This document shows positions 9,190 to 17,982 of a stretch of 64,000 nucleotides of DNA, one piece after another. Position 1 is the first letter of the stretch. Each line of letters starts with the position of its first letter. This stretch comes from SAR202 cluster bacterium bin87 (GTDB lineage Bacteria; Chloroflexota; Dehalococcoidia; Lucifugimonadales; UBA3495). Where the stretch lies: the NCBI GenBank assembly GCA_002238825.1, contig MPNC01000010.1, positions 59,765 through 123,764 on the forward strand. Reading direction: 5' to 3'. The position numbers were made by a program, and so were the translations under genes. The notes below the pieces were generated by a model. The model was not told the origin of the DNA and searched no databases. It worked only from the letters and a program-made list of their open reading frames with translations.

Positions 9190-9814
9190 GATCTCCCGGC
9201 TGGACTTGGATTGGGGACAAGGTTCGGGCAGCAGCCCGACGCCGGTCCAGAGCCGGCCCTTGAGCAGCAACCGCCGCGGCCAGTCGATGCCATGACCGAT
9301 TACGCTGAGTGGCCCGTCGGCCACTGCCAGGGGTTGCGATGGTTGGGCCCCAGGGGCTCGGAAGGGGTCCGCAGGTTGGCTGGAGCGGTCCTGCCGTCAT
9401 GAGCGTCTTCGAAACCGGTGTCGTAGGCCAGGACCTGCAGGGTGGCTAACGACAGCACCAGCCAGTGTCGTGAGATACGGGCCGGATCGGTGCGCCGGGT
9501 CTTGTCCCGCTTCCAACCCAAGCTCTTGACGGCATTGAAGCCCAGTTGGATCCAGAAGTGCAGGGCGTACCCACTGATCCCAACCTTCTCCGGCGGGGAC
9601 CGGTGAGGATGATCCAGGGTTCTTCCTGCTGGGCGTTCCAGACGGCCAGCAGGGTGCAGCGGTGCCGGGCGGTGGACCGAAACGGTACGGCGTCCGATCC
9701 AGCCAGTATAGGGACCGGAGACGAAGGCGCGGGCGGGCAGCCACTGGCCGTGACCGGCGCAGAGGGTGATGTTCTTACGATACCCCATAAATCATGCTGA
9801 AAGGAGATTGACAC
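9190..9814 (-). pseudogene. Decayed IS4/DDE-type transposase fragment
   Basis: Three minus-strand frames carry successive pieces of a DDE transposase C-terminal half. One has LLAVWNAQQEEPWIILTG (the strand before the last catalytic helix). The next has YALHFWIQLGFNAVKSLGW followed by RRTDPARISRHWLVLSLATL. A third carries the tail PLSVIGHGIDWPRRLLLKGR. The catalytic Glu of the usual Y..rfWIE..F..lK motif is Gln. The N-terminal half, with both catalytic Asp residues, is missing. At least two frameshifts and the truncation make it non-functional. No terminal repeats were found. Confidence 0.7.
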
Positions 9815-9878
9815 ACCAAATCAACGGTTGATATTTTCCCCGCATTGTGACGCGACGTACAGAATCAACCGACGTGAA

Positions 9879-9896
9879 CAGGGCAATCGCGTCTTA
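9879..9896 (+). repeat. Left terminal inverted repeat of ISAs1-like element
   Basis: CAGGGCAATCGCGTCTTA; its exact reverse complement is at 11102-11119. Confidence 0.9.
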
Positions 9897-9939
9897 ATCG
9901 TATTTGTAGAAATATGATAATGTGCTGTGAACTACTGAA

Positions 9940-11104
9940 GGATGTGGAGGCATATGGGCATGGCACAAGCACCCAAGGCAACTGTTCTGGATCATTTATG
10001 CTGGGCTGGACGGCCCACTGGTGGAATGCACCCGACGCCATAAACTGGTGCACATCATTGCCATCGCCACTTGCGCCACCATCTGCGGCGCCGATTCTAG
10101 GGTGCATATCGAGCTCTTCAGCAAGAGCAAGCTGGCCTGGTTTTAGACCTTCTTGGAATTGCCCCACGGCATCCCATCCCACGACGCCTCCGGCGATGTT
10201 TTCGTCCGCCTCGACCCATCGCAGGTGCAAAACTGCTTCGTATCCTGGATCCAGGCCATCGCTGAACAGTTGCCGGGTGAAGTGGTGGTCATTGATGGGA
10301 AGACGGCCCGACGGTCCTATGATGGATATGGGAGCAAAGGGGCCATACACATGGTCAGCGCCTGGGCCACGCAGAACAACCTGACCCTGGGCCAGATCAA
10401 GACTGAAGAGAAATCCAACGAGATCACCGCCATTCCCCAATTATTGGAAATGCTGGACCTGCACGGTTGCATCGTCACCATGCGATCCTTGGCTAATCGG
10501 GCCATGGACTGCCAGCAGGAGATCACCCAGCAGATCACAGCAGGCGGGGCCGATTACGTGCTGGCGGTGAAGGAAAACCAGGGCCAGTTGCACGAAGGCA
10601 TTCGCGACCTGTTCGGCGGCGCCGAGGCATTGGGTATTAACGGGATGCACTACGATCACGCTGAGGCCCTGGACAAGGGGCATGGATGAGTGGACCGGCG
10701 GGAATGCTGGGTCATCACGGAGGCTGACTATCTGGACTGCCGAGGGCAATGGCCGCAACTGAGGGCTGCCATCTGGGCAGTGGGCCATAGTCAAACTGAT
10801 GCAGGTGACATGAGTCACCCCCGCTACCACATCAGCAGCCTGGCAGCCTCGGCGGAACAACTGCTGGCAGCCATCAGAAGCCACTTGGCCATCGAAAACT
10901 CGCTACACTGGACCTTGGACGTAAGTTTCCGGGAAGACCAATGCCGAGTTCGCAAGGATCACGGGCAGCAGAACATGAACACCCTGCAGCAGATCGGCCA
11001 CAAACTGTTGAAAAACGAGGAAAAACCTGAAAGTGGGTATCCAGGGCAAACGGCTCAACGCTGGATGGGACGAGGACTACCTACTCCGAGTCCTCTTGGG
11101 ATAA
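9940..11104 (+). pseudogene. ISAs1-family transposase (two nonsense codons, one frameshift)
   Basis: The reading runs RRHKLVHIIAIATCATICGA, then TAG at 10144-10146 in place of a residue before TFLELPHGIPSHDASG. VVVIDGKTARRSYDG holds the first catalytic Asp, and ADYVLAVKENQGQLH is a typical ISAs1 block. KGHG is followed by TGA (10687-10689), where the family has GHGR-E-R, so CGA probably became TGA. The frame continues through HYHISSL...RSHLAIENSLHWTLDV. A frameshift near 11025 then moves the reading to LKVGIQGKRLNAGWDEDYLL, ending at TAA inside the right repeat. No full-length protein can be made. Confidence 0.85.
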
Positions 11105-11119
11105 GACGCGATTGCCCTG
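11102..11119 (-). repeat. Right terminal inverted repeat of ISAs1-like element
   Basis: Exact reverse complement of 9879-9896. It contains the transposase stop codon. Confidence 0.9.
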
Positions 11120-11134
11120 CTGACGTGACCCATC

Positions 11135-11857
11135 ATGCACCACCAATACGCCAATTCTCCACTGATCGAAACCGTCTTTGAAGTCCGCTTTCGGTCCGAC
11201 GTGGGTTGGGACGATGCCACCGCCAATGCGACTTACGAGCTGCTTAGCAGCGAGTTCTCGCGGCAGATCACCGGTTCAGCGCGTTTTGTTGCGGAGGATT
11301 ACGACGCAAATGCGATATTACAGTTCTGGCGAGAATCCGATGAAGATGGCGCGGTGATATTAAGTCCTAACGCACTTTCGGTAACGCATCTTCAACCGTA
11401 CCCGGGGTGGGAGCAGTTCAAGGGCCTGGTCATGCGCGTTTATGATGCCTACTTACAGGCGGCGCAACCTCAAGGAATATTAGGTATCGGGTTGCGTTAC
11501 ATCAACCAACTCAGACTTCCAGCCGTTGACGGATACGTTAATCTTTCTTCCTACTTCAACATCGGTATCGTGCTTTCCGGCAAACAGTTGCCGGAAGCCT
11601 TCGAGTCATTCATGGTCGAATTACGCTCCCGGCATCGGAATAACCGTGATGTTTTGGCCTTGACGTGGAGAGGCGACCCCGAAAGCGGGCCAAGCCCGAC
11701 GATAAAGTTCGACTTGGATTACCGTTTGTTACGTCCTGAAACAATCAGCATGGCTGACGTCGGGACTTGGTTGGATGAAGCAAACGGCGAGGTTCACACA
11801 GTTTTTGAAGGGTTAATCCGTAATGAGCTTCGTGCTTTGTTCGACAAAAAAGAGTAG
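11135..11857 (+). CDS. TIGR04255 family protein
   Basis: 240 residues. It begins HHQYANSPLIETVFEVRF, the N-terminal hallmark of the TIGR04255 family (Tyr..aPi.Ea..eirf), and continues with the LGIGLRYINQLRLP and tail LIRNELRALF segments of that family. No catalytic motif is known, and the family is sporadic and often found near mobile or defence genes. It has no signal peptide or membrane segment. The ATG at 11135 lies just after the ISAs1 right repeat, so transcription must come from within or beyond the element. It is flanked on the other side by an IS1380 relic. Confidence 0.8.
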   Translation: MHHQYANSPLIETVFEVRFRSDVGWDDATANATYELLSSEFSRQITGSARFVAEDYDANAILQFWRESDEDGAVILSPNALSVTHLQPYPGWEQFKGLVMRVYDAYLQAAQPQGILGIGLRYINQLRLPAVDGYVNLSSYFNIGIVLSGKQLPEAFESFMVELRSRHRNNRDVLALTWRGDPESGPSPTIKFDLDYRLLRPETISMADVGTWLDEANGEVHTVFEGLIRNELRALFDKKE

Positions 11858-11865
11858 CACAGATA

Positions 11866-12360
11866 AGCCCCAATCCACCGAAGGGATGAGTGTGGCGTCG
11901 TGGTGAAGGGATGAGAAAGTGCTCCCGCGCTTCGGGGATAATGGTTTCTGACACACGAAACCAGCCCGAAACGAGGAGCACCCAACGGATGCTATCACGC
12001 AACGACCCCGACCGCATCCAAATCGCCTTCGATGACCACCGTTTGGTGGCCAATGCCGGATTGTTGTTGCCGGTCACTCTGGCCCATCATCTGGGACTGG
12101 GCCATCTGGTGGACCACCACGTTGACTTGGGAGACGCGCCGGTTCGGGCCAATGGGGGAGACAAGCTGCTGACCCTGGTGGCGTCGGCGCTGGCCGGAGG
12201 CGACTGCATCGACGATGCCGATGCGCTGCGCGCTGGAGGAACCGAGCCGGCGCTGGGCTGCGTGGTCAAGGCGCCATCCACCTTGGGAACCTTCCTGAGG
12301 AGTTTCCGGTGGGGCCACGTCCGGCAACTGGATCGGGTGAGCCGGGAGCTACTGGCGCGA
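11866..12360 (+). pseudogene. IS1380-family transposase, 5' fragment (copy 1)
   Basis: An ATG at 11989 opens a frame reading IQIAFDDHRLVANAGLLLP, HHLGLGHLVDHHVDLG, DDADALRAGG and TLGTFLRSFRWGHVRQLD: the N-terminal part of IS1380 DDE transposases. After SRELLARG near 12360 similarity ends abruptly, and all catalytic residues are absent. The non-coding end (from about 11866, starting GCCCCAATCCACCG) and the leader with GAAACGAGGAGCACCCA recur on the minus strand at 49620-49860, confirming a repeated element. Confidence 0.8.
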
Positions 12361-12427
12361 GGTAGCGGCTCGGATAACTCCCGACACCGGCGCGTCCCTT
12401 ATCGCCGGCCAGTGCGATATCACCTGC

Positions 12428-12649
12428 CTAGGACAGCAGCCTTCCTTCCCCGACGGGCCGCAGTGGGCGGAATCCGTTGGCAAAGCAGACGGTCCAAGCG
12501 GGCGCGGCCGGGAATTGCGCTGCCTGGCGGCCCGGCTCAACATACCAGCGCATCCACAGCGCCCAGAACAGCAGCCCAATGCCGCCCAACAGCAGAATCA
12601 CGCCGCCGGTCGCCACTATCGCTATCAAAACCATAAGGTAGGTTTCCAC
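12428..12649 (-). CDS. Small single-pass membrane protein, hypothetical
   Basis: 73 residues if the GTG at 12649 is used; GGCGGAGGG lies 8-9 nt upstream. The start METYLMVLIAIVATGGVI leads into a hydrophobic segment of about 30 residues ending LLFWALWMRWYV, then a soluble tail. No homologous family is recognised. The frame is open further upstream with an ATG at 12709, which is a weaker start. It lies between the IS1380 relic and the PIN module on the opposite strand. Confidence 0.45.
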   Translation of the reverse strand: METYLMVLIAIVATGGVILLLGGIGLLFWALWMRWYVEPGRQAAQFPAAPAWTVCFANGFRPLRPVGEGRLLS

Positions 12650-12779
12650 AGCCGTCACCCTCCGCCGCGATTCTAGCACAGGCGCTCCGCGGGTATGGTT
12701 CCTTGACACTGACCGGGGAGCCGACTAGCCTTGATGATGCCACCGGCCGGAACGATGACACGCTCGGGAGTCAAATGAG

Positions 12780-13052
12780 ATGAGCGCCGAGAAAAATAAC
12801 CAACCAAAGGGACCAACGCCAGACGGCAAGGGTGCCGAAGGCGAAAAGAAGAAGCGACCAGAAACGATAGCCGATTTTATGGCGCTTGATACCGTTGTCG
12901 GCGCTGTGAGCAGCAGCGAACATGTGCCCGGTGGTGCCAGCATGTCAGTAGATAGCAGCGAAAAGTTCGCTGACGGCTTGGTGAAACAATACCGCCGTCA
13001 GCAGGCGGAGTTTGCCAAGTACCTGCGTGAAAAGGAACAAAATCAGCAATGA
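12780..13052 (+). CDS. Small charged protein, likely antitoxin partner of the PIN toxin
   Basis: 90 residues, very hydrophilic: a Lys/Glu/Pro-rich N-terminus (MSAEKNNQPKGPTP), a middle part IADFMALDTVVGAVSS and a helical C-terminus KFADGLVKQYRRQQAEFAKY. Its stop overlaps the PIN gene ATG by 4 nt (ATGA), the usual arrangement of antitoxin before VapC-type toxin. It has no recognisable AbrB, RHH or Phd DNA-binding fold, so the antitoxin role is inferred from position, size and charge. A TTGACA lies at 12703-12708 with only a weak -10 (TAGCCT). Confidence 0.6.
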   Translation: MSAEKNNQPKGPTPDGKGAEGEKKKRPETIADFMALDTVVGAVSSSEHVPGGASMSVDSSEKFADGLVKQYRRQQAEFAKYLREKEQNQQ

Positions 13053-13459
13053 CGTTGAGCGACACCGGGCCGCTGGTCGCTCTGATCGACGATGACGACC
13101 CGCATCATCGCGTCTGCGACACGACGTACCGTGTTGTGGCAACGCCGCCGCTGCTTACAACCTGGCCTTGCTTTACGGAAGCAATGTACCTGCTGGAACG
13201 CGAAGGCGGCTACCGTTACCAGGCTGCCCTCTGGAGTATGTATTTCAGGGAAGAGCTCGTCCTCCACCAGCTAACGCCGGCGGAAACCGCCCGTATGGCC
13301 GCCCTGATGGAGCAGTATCAGGACACACCCATGGACCTGGCCGACGCCTCCTTGGTGGCAGCGGCGGAGAGCCTGAACTTACGGCAGGTTTTCACAATTG
13401 ACCGGCAGTTTTACGTCTATCGGCTTAACGGCGGCGGCGCGCTGGAGGTGATACCGTAG
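13049..13459 (+). CDS. PIN-domain ribonuclease, VapC-like toxin
   Basis: 136 residues. The PIN acidic residues are in place: Asp5 (LSDTGPLVALID), Glu44 (PCFTEAMYLLE), Asp96/Asp99 (MDLADASLVAAAE) and Asp118 (VFTIDRQFY). PIN proteins of this size cut tRNA or rRNA in a Mg-dependent way and are held inactive by the upstream-encoded partner. Overlap with the 90-residue gene by ATGA indicates translational coupling. No signs of decay. Confidence 0.82.
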   Translation: MTLSDTGPLVALIDDDDPHHRVCDTTYRVVATPPLLTTWPCFTEAMYLLEREGGYRYQAALWSMYFREELVLHQLTPAETARMAALMEQYQDTPMDLADASLVAAAESLNLRQVFTIDRQFYVYRLNGGGALEVIP

Positions 13460-13649
13460 CGGCAGCTTGCGTTCCGGCCCGCAATTGCCCGGCTGGTCAG
13501 ACGGCCGGCGCGCCGTTCCTCCGGGCTAGGCTCGCGCCGCCGGCGAAGCCCAATATCGCGCCCGAGCCAGTTTTAACCGTCCAATCTGCGACCTAGACAA
13601 AGGGTCTTCTGAAACCAGCGCCATCCACGCCAAACCACAGCGGGGATGC

Positions 13650-15017
13650 TCAATTCTCTGATTCGTTACGGCTGCGTCTCGAGGTGAACCATTCTCGCGC
13701 GAGTGGCAAGGCCGACTGGTGCTCAGGGCATAGTGTTGCGACAAGTTTGAAAGTGGCCGGCTTCGTGAGGTTATCCGCGTGGACGGTGCATACGATTTCG
13801 CCAGTGACTTCAGTCTCGGTTACGGAAGGCACTACACGCACCGTGAGCGCTACGTGCCCGATGGCATGACGCCATAGGTCGCAAATCAAACTGATGTACT
13901 TTACTGGGGCGTCGTCTTTTGGGTTATCGTGAAAATAGAGAGCTTCTCTGTCGTGCCGAGGTGGCATTGAGTTGAGTCCAGACCAGAGCGGACCGCGTAG
14001 ATCGGGCATCCGGTTCGCTAATGACGACCCTCCATATCCCACAGGTTTGGGCTGAGCCGGCAACTTGCGTCGGTATAGCGGTTGCGCTTTCAAATCCGCC
14101 AACGGCCGGGTGATTCCGAAGTGGCCCTTGACTTGGATGTCTATCCGAGCGTTCGTAGCTGGTCTGGTGCCGACGTTTTCTATCTCGAAAGTAATTTCCG
14201 GGAAGTGATCCTGTTGGATATCGGAGTGTAAATCGGTCATGACCTCCCGGCATTTGGCTATCCATTGTGGATAGTCTATCTCTTTGTACTGCATAATCGC
14301 ACTAGCTGATACTCCAGCACGTACGGCGACGGTCGGGGGATGCTGGACTTGCAATTCGCTCAGCAACTGGTTTTGCTCCGCTGGTTCCAAAGGGCGGAAG
14401 ACGTTGTAGGTCACTTTGGCATGACCAGAGCCATCGTTCCCCTGATGGTCACACAGAATTTGAAACCGAGGTTCTTGAGCCTCCAACTCTTCGACTTGCT
14501 GGGTCAACTCTAGTATTTTCCGATCTCGGTCATCCGGTTCAGGCGGCAAACGCCAGTCATCATCCGGCATAGCATAAGGGATTCCCAGATTGTCCGCCGT
14601 CAGAATCGGCCCTGAATCACCAGTAAGCAAGCGTACGTCGGCCTCAGGTTGATCGGCCCTGAATTGTGCCAAATATCCGATGATTTGATCGTCATTCTGA
14701 TTGTAATCCAAGTTGCCCGCCAAGTCTTGCTTGGGGTGAGTTGCGTCGTACAGCCTCAATGTGACACGAGGGTTGATTGGCTTCTGTTCTTGAGGGCCAT
14801 GTTGGGCTATTTCGAGAAACTTGCTTGCCGCCTTGCGGGCTCTCTGGGTCCGCCGACCATCGCGGCCATCCTTAAGGCGGTCGATTTCTCGTTGCACAGT
14901 TCGGCACACGATAATTTCAATTTGGTCGAAACCGCCGTAAACCGACCAGTCGATTTCGTCGAGTACTTTGTAGTGGAGGAACAAATTCGTATCGGCAAAC
15001 AAGTGTATAATGGACAT
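13650..15017 (-). CDS. Large PIN-domain protein with C-terminal extension of unknown function
   Basis: 455 residues. Residues 1-150 are a PIN domain of the PhoH-associated/Smg6 style: Asp9 in FADTNLFLHYKVLD, Glu44 in TVQREIDRLKDGR followed by the RARKAASKFLEIA helix, Asp109/Asp110 in NQNDDQIIGYL and Asp134 in LLTGDSGPILT. All acidic positions are kept. A charged linker helix (about 168-185) joins a further 270 residues with beta-rich stretches (ITFEIENVGTRPATNARIDI) that look like an immunoglobulin- or C2-like fold; I do not recognise that domain. GGAG precedes the ATG at 15017. A nuclease fused to a binding module is consistent with RNA surveillance or abortive defence, but that is inference. 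Confidence 0.75.
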   Translation of the reverse strand: MSIIHLFADTNLFLHYKVLDEIDWSVYGGFDQIEIIVCRTVQREIDRLKDGRDGRRTQRARKAASKFLEIAQHGPQEQKPINPRVTLRLYDATHPKQDLAGNLDYNQNDDQIIGYLAQFRADQPEADVRLLTGDSGPILTADNLGIPYAMPDDDWRLPPEPDDRDRKILELTQQVEELEAQEPRFQILCDHQGNDGSGHAKVTYNVFRPLEPAEQNQLLSELQVQHPPTVAVRAGVSASAIMQYKEIDYPQWIAKCREVMTDLHSDIQQDHFPEITFEIENVGTRPATNARIDIQVKGHFGITRPLADLKAQPLYRRKLPAQPKPVGYGGSSLANRMPDLRGPLWSGLNSMPPRHDREALYFHDNPKDDAPVKYISLICDLWRHAIGHVALTVRVVPSVTETEVTGEIVCTVHADNLTKPATFKLVATLCPEHQSALPLAREWFTSRRSRNESEN

Positions 15018-15087
15018 AGCCGCACTCCATCTTGATTAAATTGGTATAGATCAAAGCCAGCGTTCATATAGTGAATTGTACTACCCC

Positions 15088-17454
15088 CTACGGCGGCGCG
15101 GCCTGCCCGCTCCAGTTGTATCCCCAACAAATTACACGCCCATCCGTGCGCACCCCACAGGTGTGATTACCCCCGGCGCTGACCATCTGGAATGTTCCAT
15201 CCGGCGGCGTGGTTTGCCCATCACTATTGTAACCCCAACAAACCACCCGCCCATCCGTCCGCACTCCGCAAGTGTGCCTGTCTGTCGCGCTGACCGACTG
15301 GAATGTTCCATCCGGCGGCGTAGCTTGGCCATCTCCATTGTAACCCCAACAAACCACCCGCCCATCCGTACGCACCCCACAGGTGTGAATGCCCCCGGCA
15401 TTGACCATCTGGAATGTTCCATCCGGCGGCGTGGTTTGCCCATCAATATTGTAACCCCAACAAACCACCCGCCCATCCGTCCGCACCCCACAGGTGTGAC
15501 GATCCCCGGCGCTGACGATCTGGAACGAACCTTCTGGCGGCGTGGTTTGCCCATCAATATTGTTACCCCAACAAACCACCCGCCCATCCGTCCGCACTCC
15601 GCAAGTATGCTCGTATCCCGCGCTGACCGATTGGAAGGCACCGCGTGGTGGGAATGCTTGGCCGTATTCGTTGTAGCCCCAACAAACCACCCGCCCATCC
15701 GTCCGCACTCCGCAAGTATGCTCGTATCCCGCGCTGACCGATTGGAACGAACCTTCTGGTGGCATGAGTCGATCAAAAAATTGGCTGGCGCCCCAGCAAA
15801 CAACTCGGCCGTCGGTCCGGACCCCACAAGTGTACCCGGCGTACCAGCTGCTGGCGCCGACGGAAGTGTAGGTATCTGACGACGGCGGGCTGCCTTGCCC
15901 GTAGCGGTTGTCGCCCCGGCATACTACCTTCCGGTCCGTCAGCAACCCGCAGGTATGTCCCTCGCCAGCGCTGAGCGACAGGAATGAGGCGCCATATATC
16001 CGGCTATTGCCATCGCCCCAGCAATGGGATTCCCCGTCAGCAGCGGCAGCGCAAGTATGCTTGCCGCCCGCGCTGACCGATTGGTAAGAACCCTCCACCT
16101 CTGCCGGTGCCTGCCCGTCGGGGTTTGCGCCCCAGCAGGCGATGCTGCTGTCCCGCTTGATGCCGCAGGTGTGCCACGTCCCCGCGCTGACCGCGTAGAA
16201 CCGTGCGTTGGGCGGCGCGGACTGGCGATAGTAATTGTCGCCCCAACACTGGACCCTTCCGTCGGCGCGCAGACCGCAGCTGTGCTCGCCGCCGGCGGTT
16301 ATCGCAGTAAAGGACACGCCGGCCGGAGCGTTCCGCTGCCCGTATTCGTTGCTGCCCCAGCATTGCGCCGATCCGTTCTCCCGCAGGGCGCAAGTGTGGG
16401 CGTGGCCGGCACCGATGGCGGTGAACTGGCCCGCCGGCGCGTGAGACTGGCCGCTGCTGTTGTCGCCCCAGCACCCTGCCGCGCCGTCGTCGGTGATGCC
16501 GCAGGTGTGCTCGTAACCGGCAGTGATGGCGGTGAGGGTTACACCGGGCGGTGGGGCGGCCTGGCCCTTGTCGGCGTCGCCGTTGGCGCCCCAGCAGACT
16601 ACCGCGCCGTCGGTTTGCAGCATACAGGTGTGCTTGCCGCCGGCGGCGATGGCGCTGGCGGCGGCCTCCGGAGCCGGCGCGGCTTGCGCAATCGCTCGTA
16701 CCCGGTTGCTGAACCCCGACCAGCGGGAGATTTCCCCATCCGACGAGGCATAGCCCGCGATGACGACGAAAGAGTATTCCAGGCCGGCTTCCAGTCCACT
16801 GATGACGGCAGAACCGGCGTCGGCGTCATGCCACCGGCTGCCCGTGCCGTCGGGTCGCGCCGACCACACCAGGCGCAGCGCGGCGTCAGCCACCGGCGTC
16901 CAGCTCAGCGAGACTTGCCCGGCATCGGGGCCGGGAACGGCGGTGAGCCCGGTGGGGCCGGCCGGCGCGCCCGGCGCTGTGGGCCCTGGCGGCTCCGGCG
17001 ACTGTCCGGCCACCGTCAGAAACTGCCACCTGGGATTGACAGGCCAGGTGGGTTCGCCGTAGCGGGAGCTGTTGGTCAGCACCGAGAAAGCGTGGCGCAC
17101 GCCCGGTTCCAGGCGGGGTATCGTGTAGGAACTTTGCCCCCGGTTGAGGATGTCCACGTAGATGAAGGCTTCCTGCCAGTCGCCCCGGGCTTTGGCAATC
17201 GGATAGTCGGCAACCATGTTGACGTAGCCGATGCGATAGTACGTCGCCTCCGGCACAGCATCCCAGGTGACGACGACCTCGCCAGGATTGGGGCCATCGG
17301 CTGCCCGGACGTTGGCAGCCGGCGGGGCGCCCTGCGCTGTCGCCGGAGCGCTATCGGTTCCTGCAATTGCGCACAACGCCAGCAGCAGGATGATCGCCAG
17401 CGCCGGCGCCCGCCGCCAGCGCGGCCACTTCCAGTTTCCTATTCCATTAGTCAT
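15088..17454 (-). CDS. Secreted protein with two Fn3-like domains and 14 RCC1-like repeats
   Basis: 788 residues from the ATG at 17454 (GGGGGA upstream). A signal peptide (RAPALAIILLLALCAIAG) is followed by two fibronectin-III-like domains (GEVVVTWDAVPEATYYRIGY; GQVSLSWTPVADAALRLVW). Fourteen repeats follow of the pattern SAG..HTCG(V)..DGRV.CWG....GQ..PP, typical of RCC1/ALF beta-propeller blades. Each blade has two Cys about 15 residues apart, which could form disulfides outside the cell. The last seven blades are nearly identical, with 111-bp DNA periodicity at 15095-15870. The family role in Chloroflexota is unknown; an extracellular binding propeller is the likely fold. The gene ends 70 bp before the start of the PIN-fusion gene in the same direction. 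Confidence 0.85.
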   Translation of the reverse strand: MTNGIGNWKWPRWRRAPALAIILLLALCAIAGTDSAPATAQGAPPAANVRAADGPNPGEVVVTWDAVPEATYYRIGYVNMVADYPIAKARGDWQEAFIYVDILNRGQSSYTIPRLEPGVRHAFSVLTNSSRYGEPTWPVNPRWQFLTVAGQSPEPPGPTAPGAPAGPTGLTAVPGPDAGQVSLSWTPVADAALRLVWSARPDGTGSRWHDADAGSAVISGLEAGLEYSFVVIAGYASSDGEISRWSGFSNRVRAIAQAAPAPEAAASAIAAGGKHTCMLQTDGAVVCWGANGDADKGQAAPPPGVTLTAITAGYEHTCGITDDGAAGCWGDNSSGQSHAPAGQFTAIGAGHAHTCALRENGSAQCWGSNEYGQRNAPAGVSFTAITAGGEHSCGLRADGRVQCWGDNYYRQSAPPNARFYAVSAGTWHTCGIKRDSSIACWGANPDGQAPAEVEGSYQSVSAGGKHTCAAAADGESHCWGDGNSRIYGASFLSLSAGEGHTCGLLTDRKVVCRGDNRYGQGSPPSSDTYTSVGASSWYAGYTCGVRTDGRVVCWGASQFFDRLMPPEGSFQSVSAGYEHTCGVRTDGRVVCWGYNEYGQAFPPRGAFQSVSAGYEHTCGVRTDGRVVCWGNNIDGQTTPPEGSFQIVSAGDRHTCGVRTDGRVVCWGYNIDGQTTPPDGTFQMVNAGGIHTCGVRTDGRVVCWGYNGDGQATPPDGTFQSVSATDRHTCGVRTDGRVVCWGYNSDGQTTPPDGTFQMVSAGGNHTCGVRTDGRVICWGYNWSGQAAPP
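15095..15870 (-). repeat. 111-bp tandem repeat array coding RCC1-like blades
   Basis: Seven consecutive units. The block coding CGVRTDGRVVCWG returns every 111 bp (37 codons) near 15137, 15248, 15359, 15470, 15581 and 15692, with the outermost unit more diverged. Near-identity at DNA level, including silent sites, indicates recent duplication or gene conversion. Copy number may vary between strains. Confidence 0.85.
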
Positions 17455-17616
17455 AGTAAATCCCCCGGCACAAACCGGGCACATCGCTGCCGATGTCAGT
17501 CTTTGCGATGATGCTACCTCCACCATCTCTATTCCTAGCGTATTTATTTAGTTCTTATTCGTGTGATGTGGTGTATGATGCTCGACGGCGTTGGCCGATC
17601 CACCTGTTTCCTGACC

Positions 17617-17922
17617 TCATCCGACTCTCCTGCGGCTCCACGCCGTGCAGGCTGCCAGCACGGCCACAACGCCGGCCAGCGGAAAGGCGTAGATCATCCA
17701 GTCCGCAGCAAGGCCAGGGAGAGCAAAGATCAGGAGCCACAGACCGACTACGTCGACGGAGAGGCCCACGAGAAACCCGAAGGGAGCGGTCCATTGCATT
17801 CGGAGGCCGGGGAGCGAGAATCCGCAAACGACTCCGATCGCGGTGGCGAGAGCGACGGTGAGCGCCAATTGCCAGCCCCAGACGACGAACAGGACAGCGC
17901 CAAAGAAGACGTAGTGGTCCAT
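17617..17922 (-). CDS. Small three-helix membrane protein, hypothetical
   Basis: 101 residues, almost entirely hydrophobic: segments at about 3-30 (FFGAVLFVVWGWQLALTVAL), 45-68 (FGFLVGLSVDVVGLWLLIFA) and 72-95 (WMIYAFPLAGVVAVLAAC). A short basic tail SRRRVG suggests an inside C-terminus. No family recognised. It stands alone between the RCC1 gene and a tRNA-like sequence. Confidence 0.5.
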   Translation of the reverse strand: MDHYVFFGAVLFVVWGWQLALTVALATAIGVVCGFSLPGLRMQWTAPFGFLVGLSVDVVGLWLLIFALPGLAADWMIYAFPLAGVVAVLAACTAWSRRRVG

Positions 17923-17982
17923 TCGCTCTACCCTGGCTCAGGGACTGACTCGCTTCGAGCGGTCGGGCCCAGATGGGGTGGC

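Larger units (their letters stand above)
9879..11119 (+). mobile_element. ISAs1-family insertion sequence, decayed transposase
   Basis: The element is bounded by an 18-bp inverted repeat identical at both ends (9879-9896 and 11102-11119). It is flanked by 10-bp sequences that match at 8 positions (9869-9878 and 11120-11129, core GACGTGA), consistent with an ageing 10-bp target duplication. Length 1241 bp. The single transposase gene inside is a pseudogene. The right end stops 15 bp before the ATG of the TIGR04255 gene, so the insertion probably cut that gene from its own promoter. Confidence 0.9.

Noticed and set aside
15095..15870. Regular spacing that might suggest a CRISPR array
   Set aside because: The 111-bp period is an exact multiple of codons inside an open RCC1 gene, and the units have no short repeat plus unique spacer structure. 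No CRISPR array was found elsewhere.
16024..17511. 495-codon plus-strand frame opposite the RCC1 gene
   Set aside because: Mirrors the repeats of the real gene and has no motif of its own.
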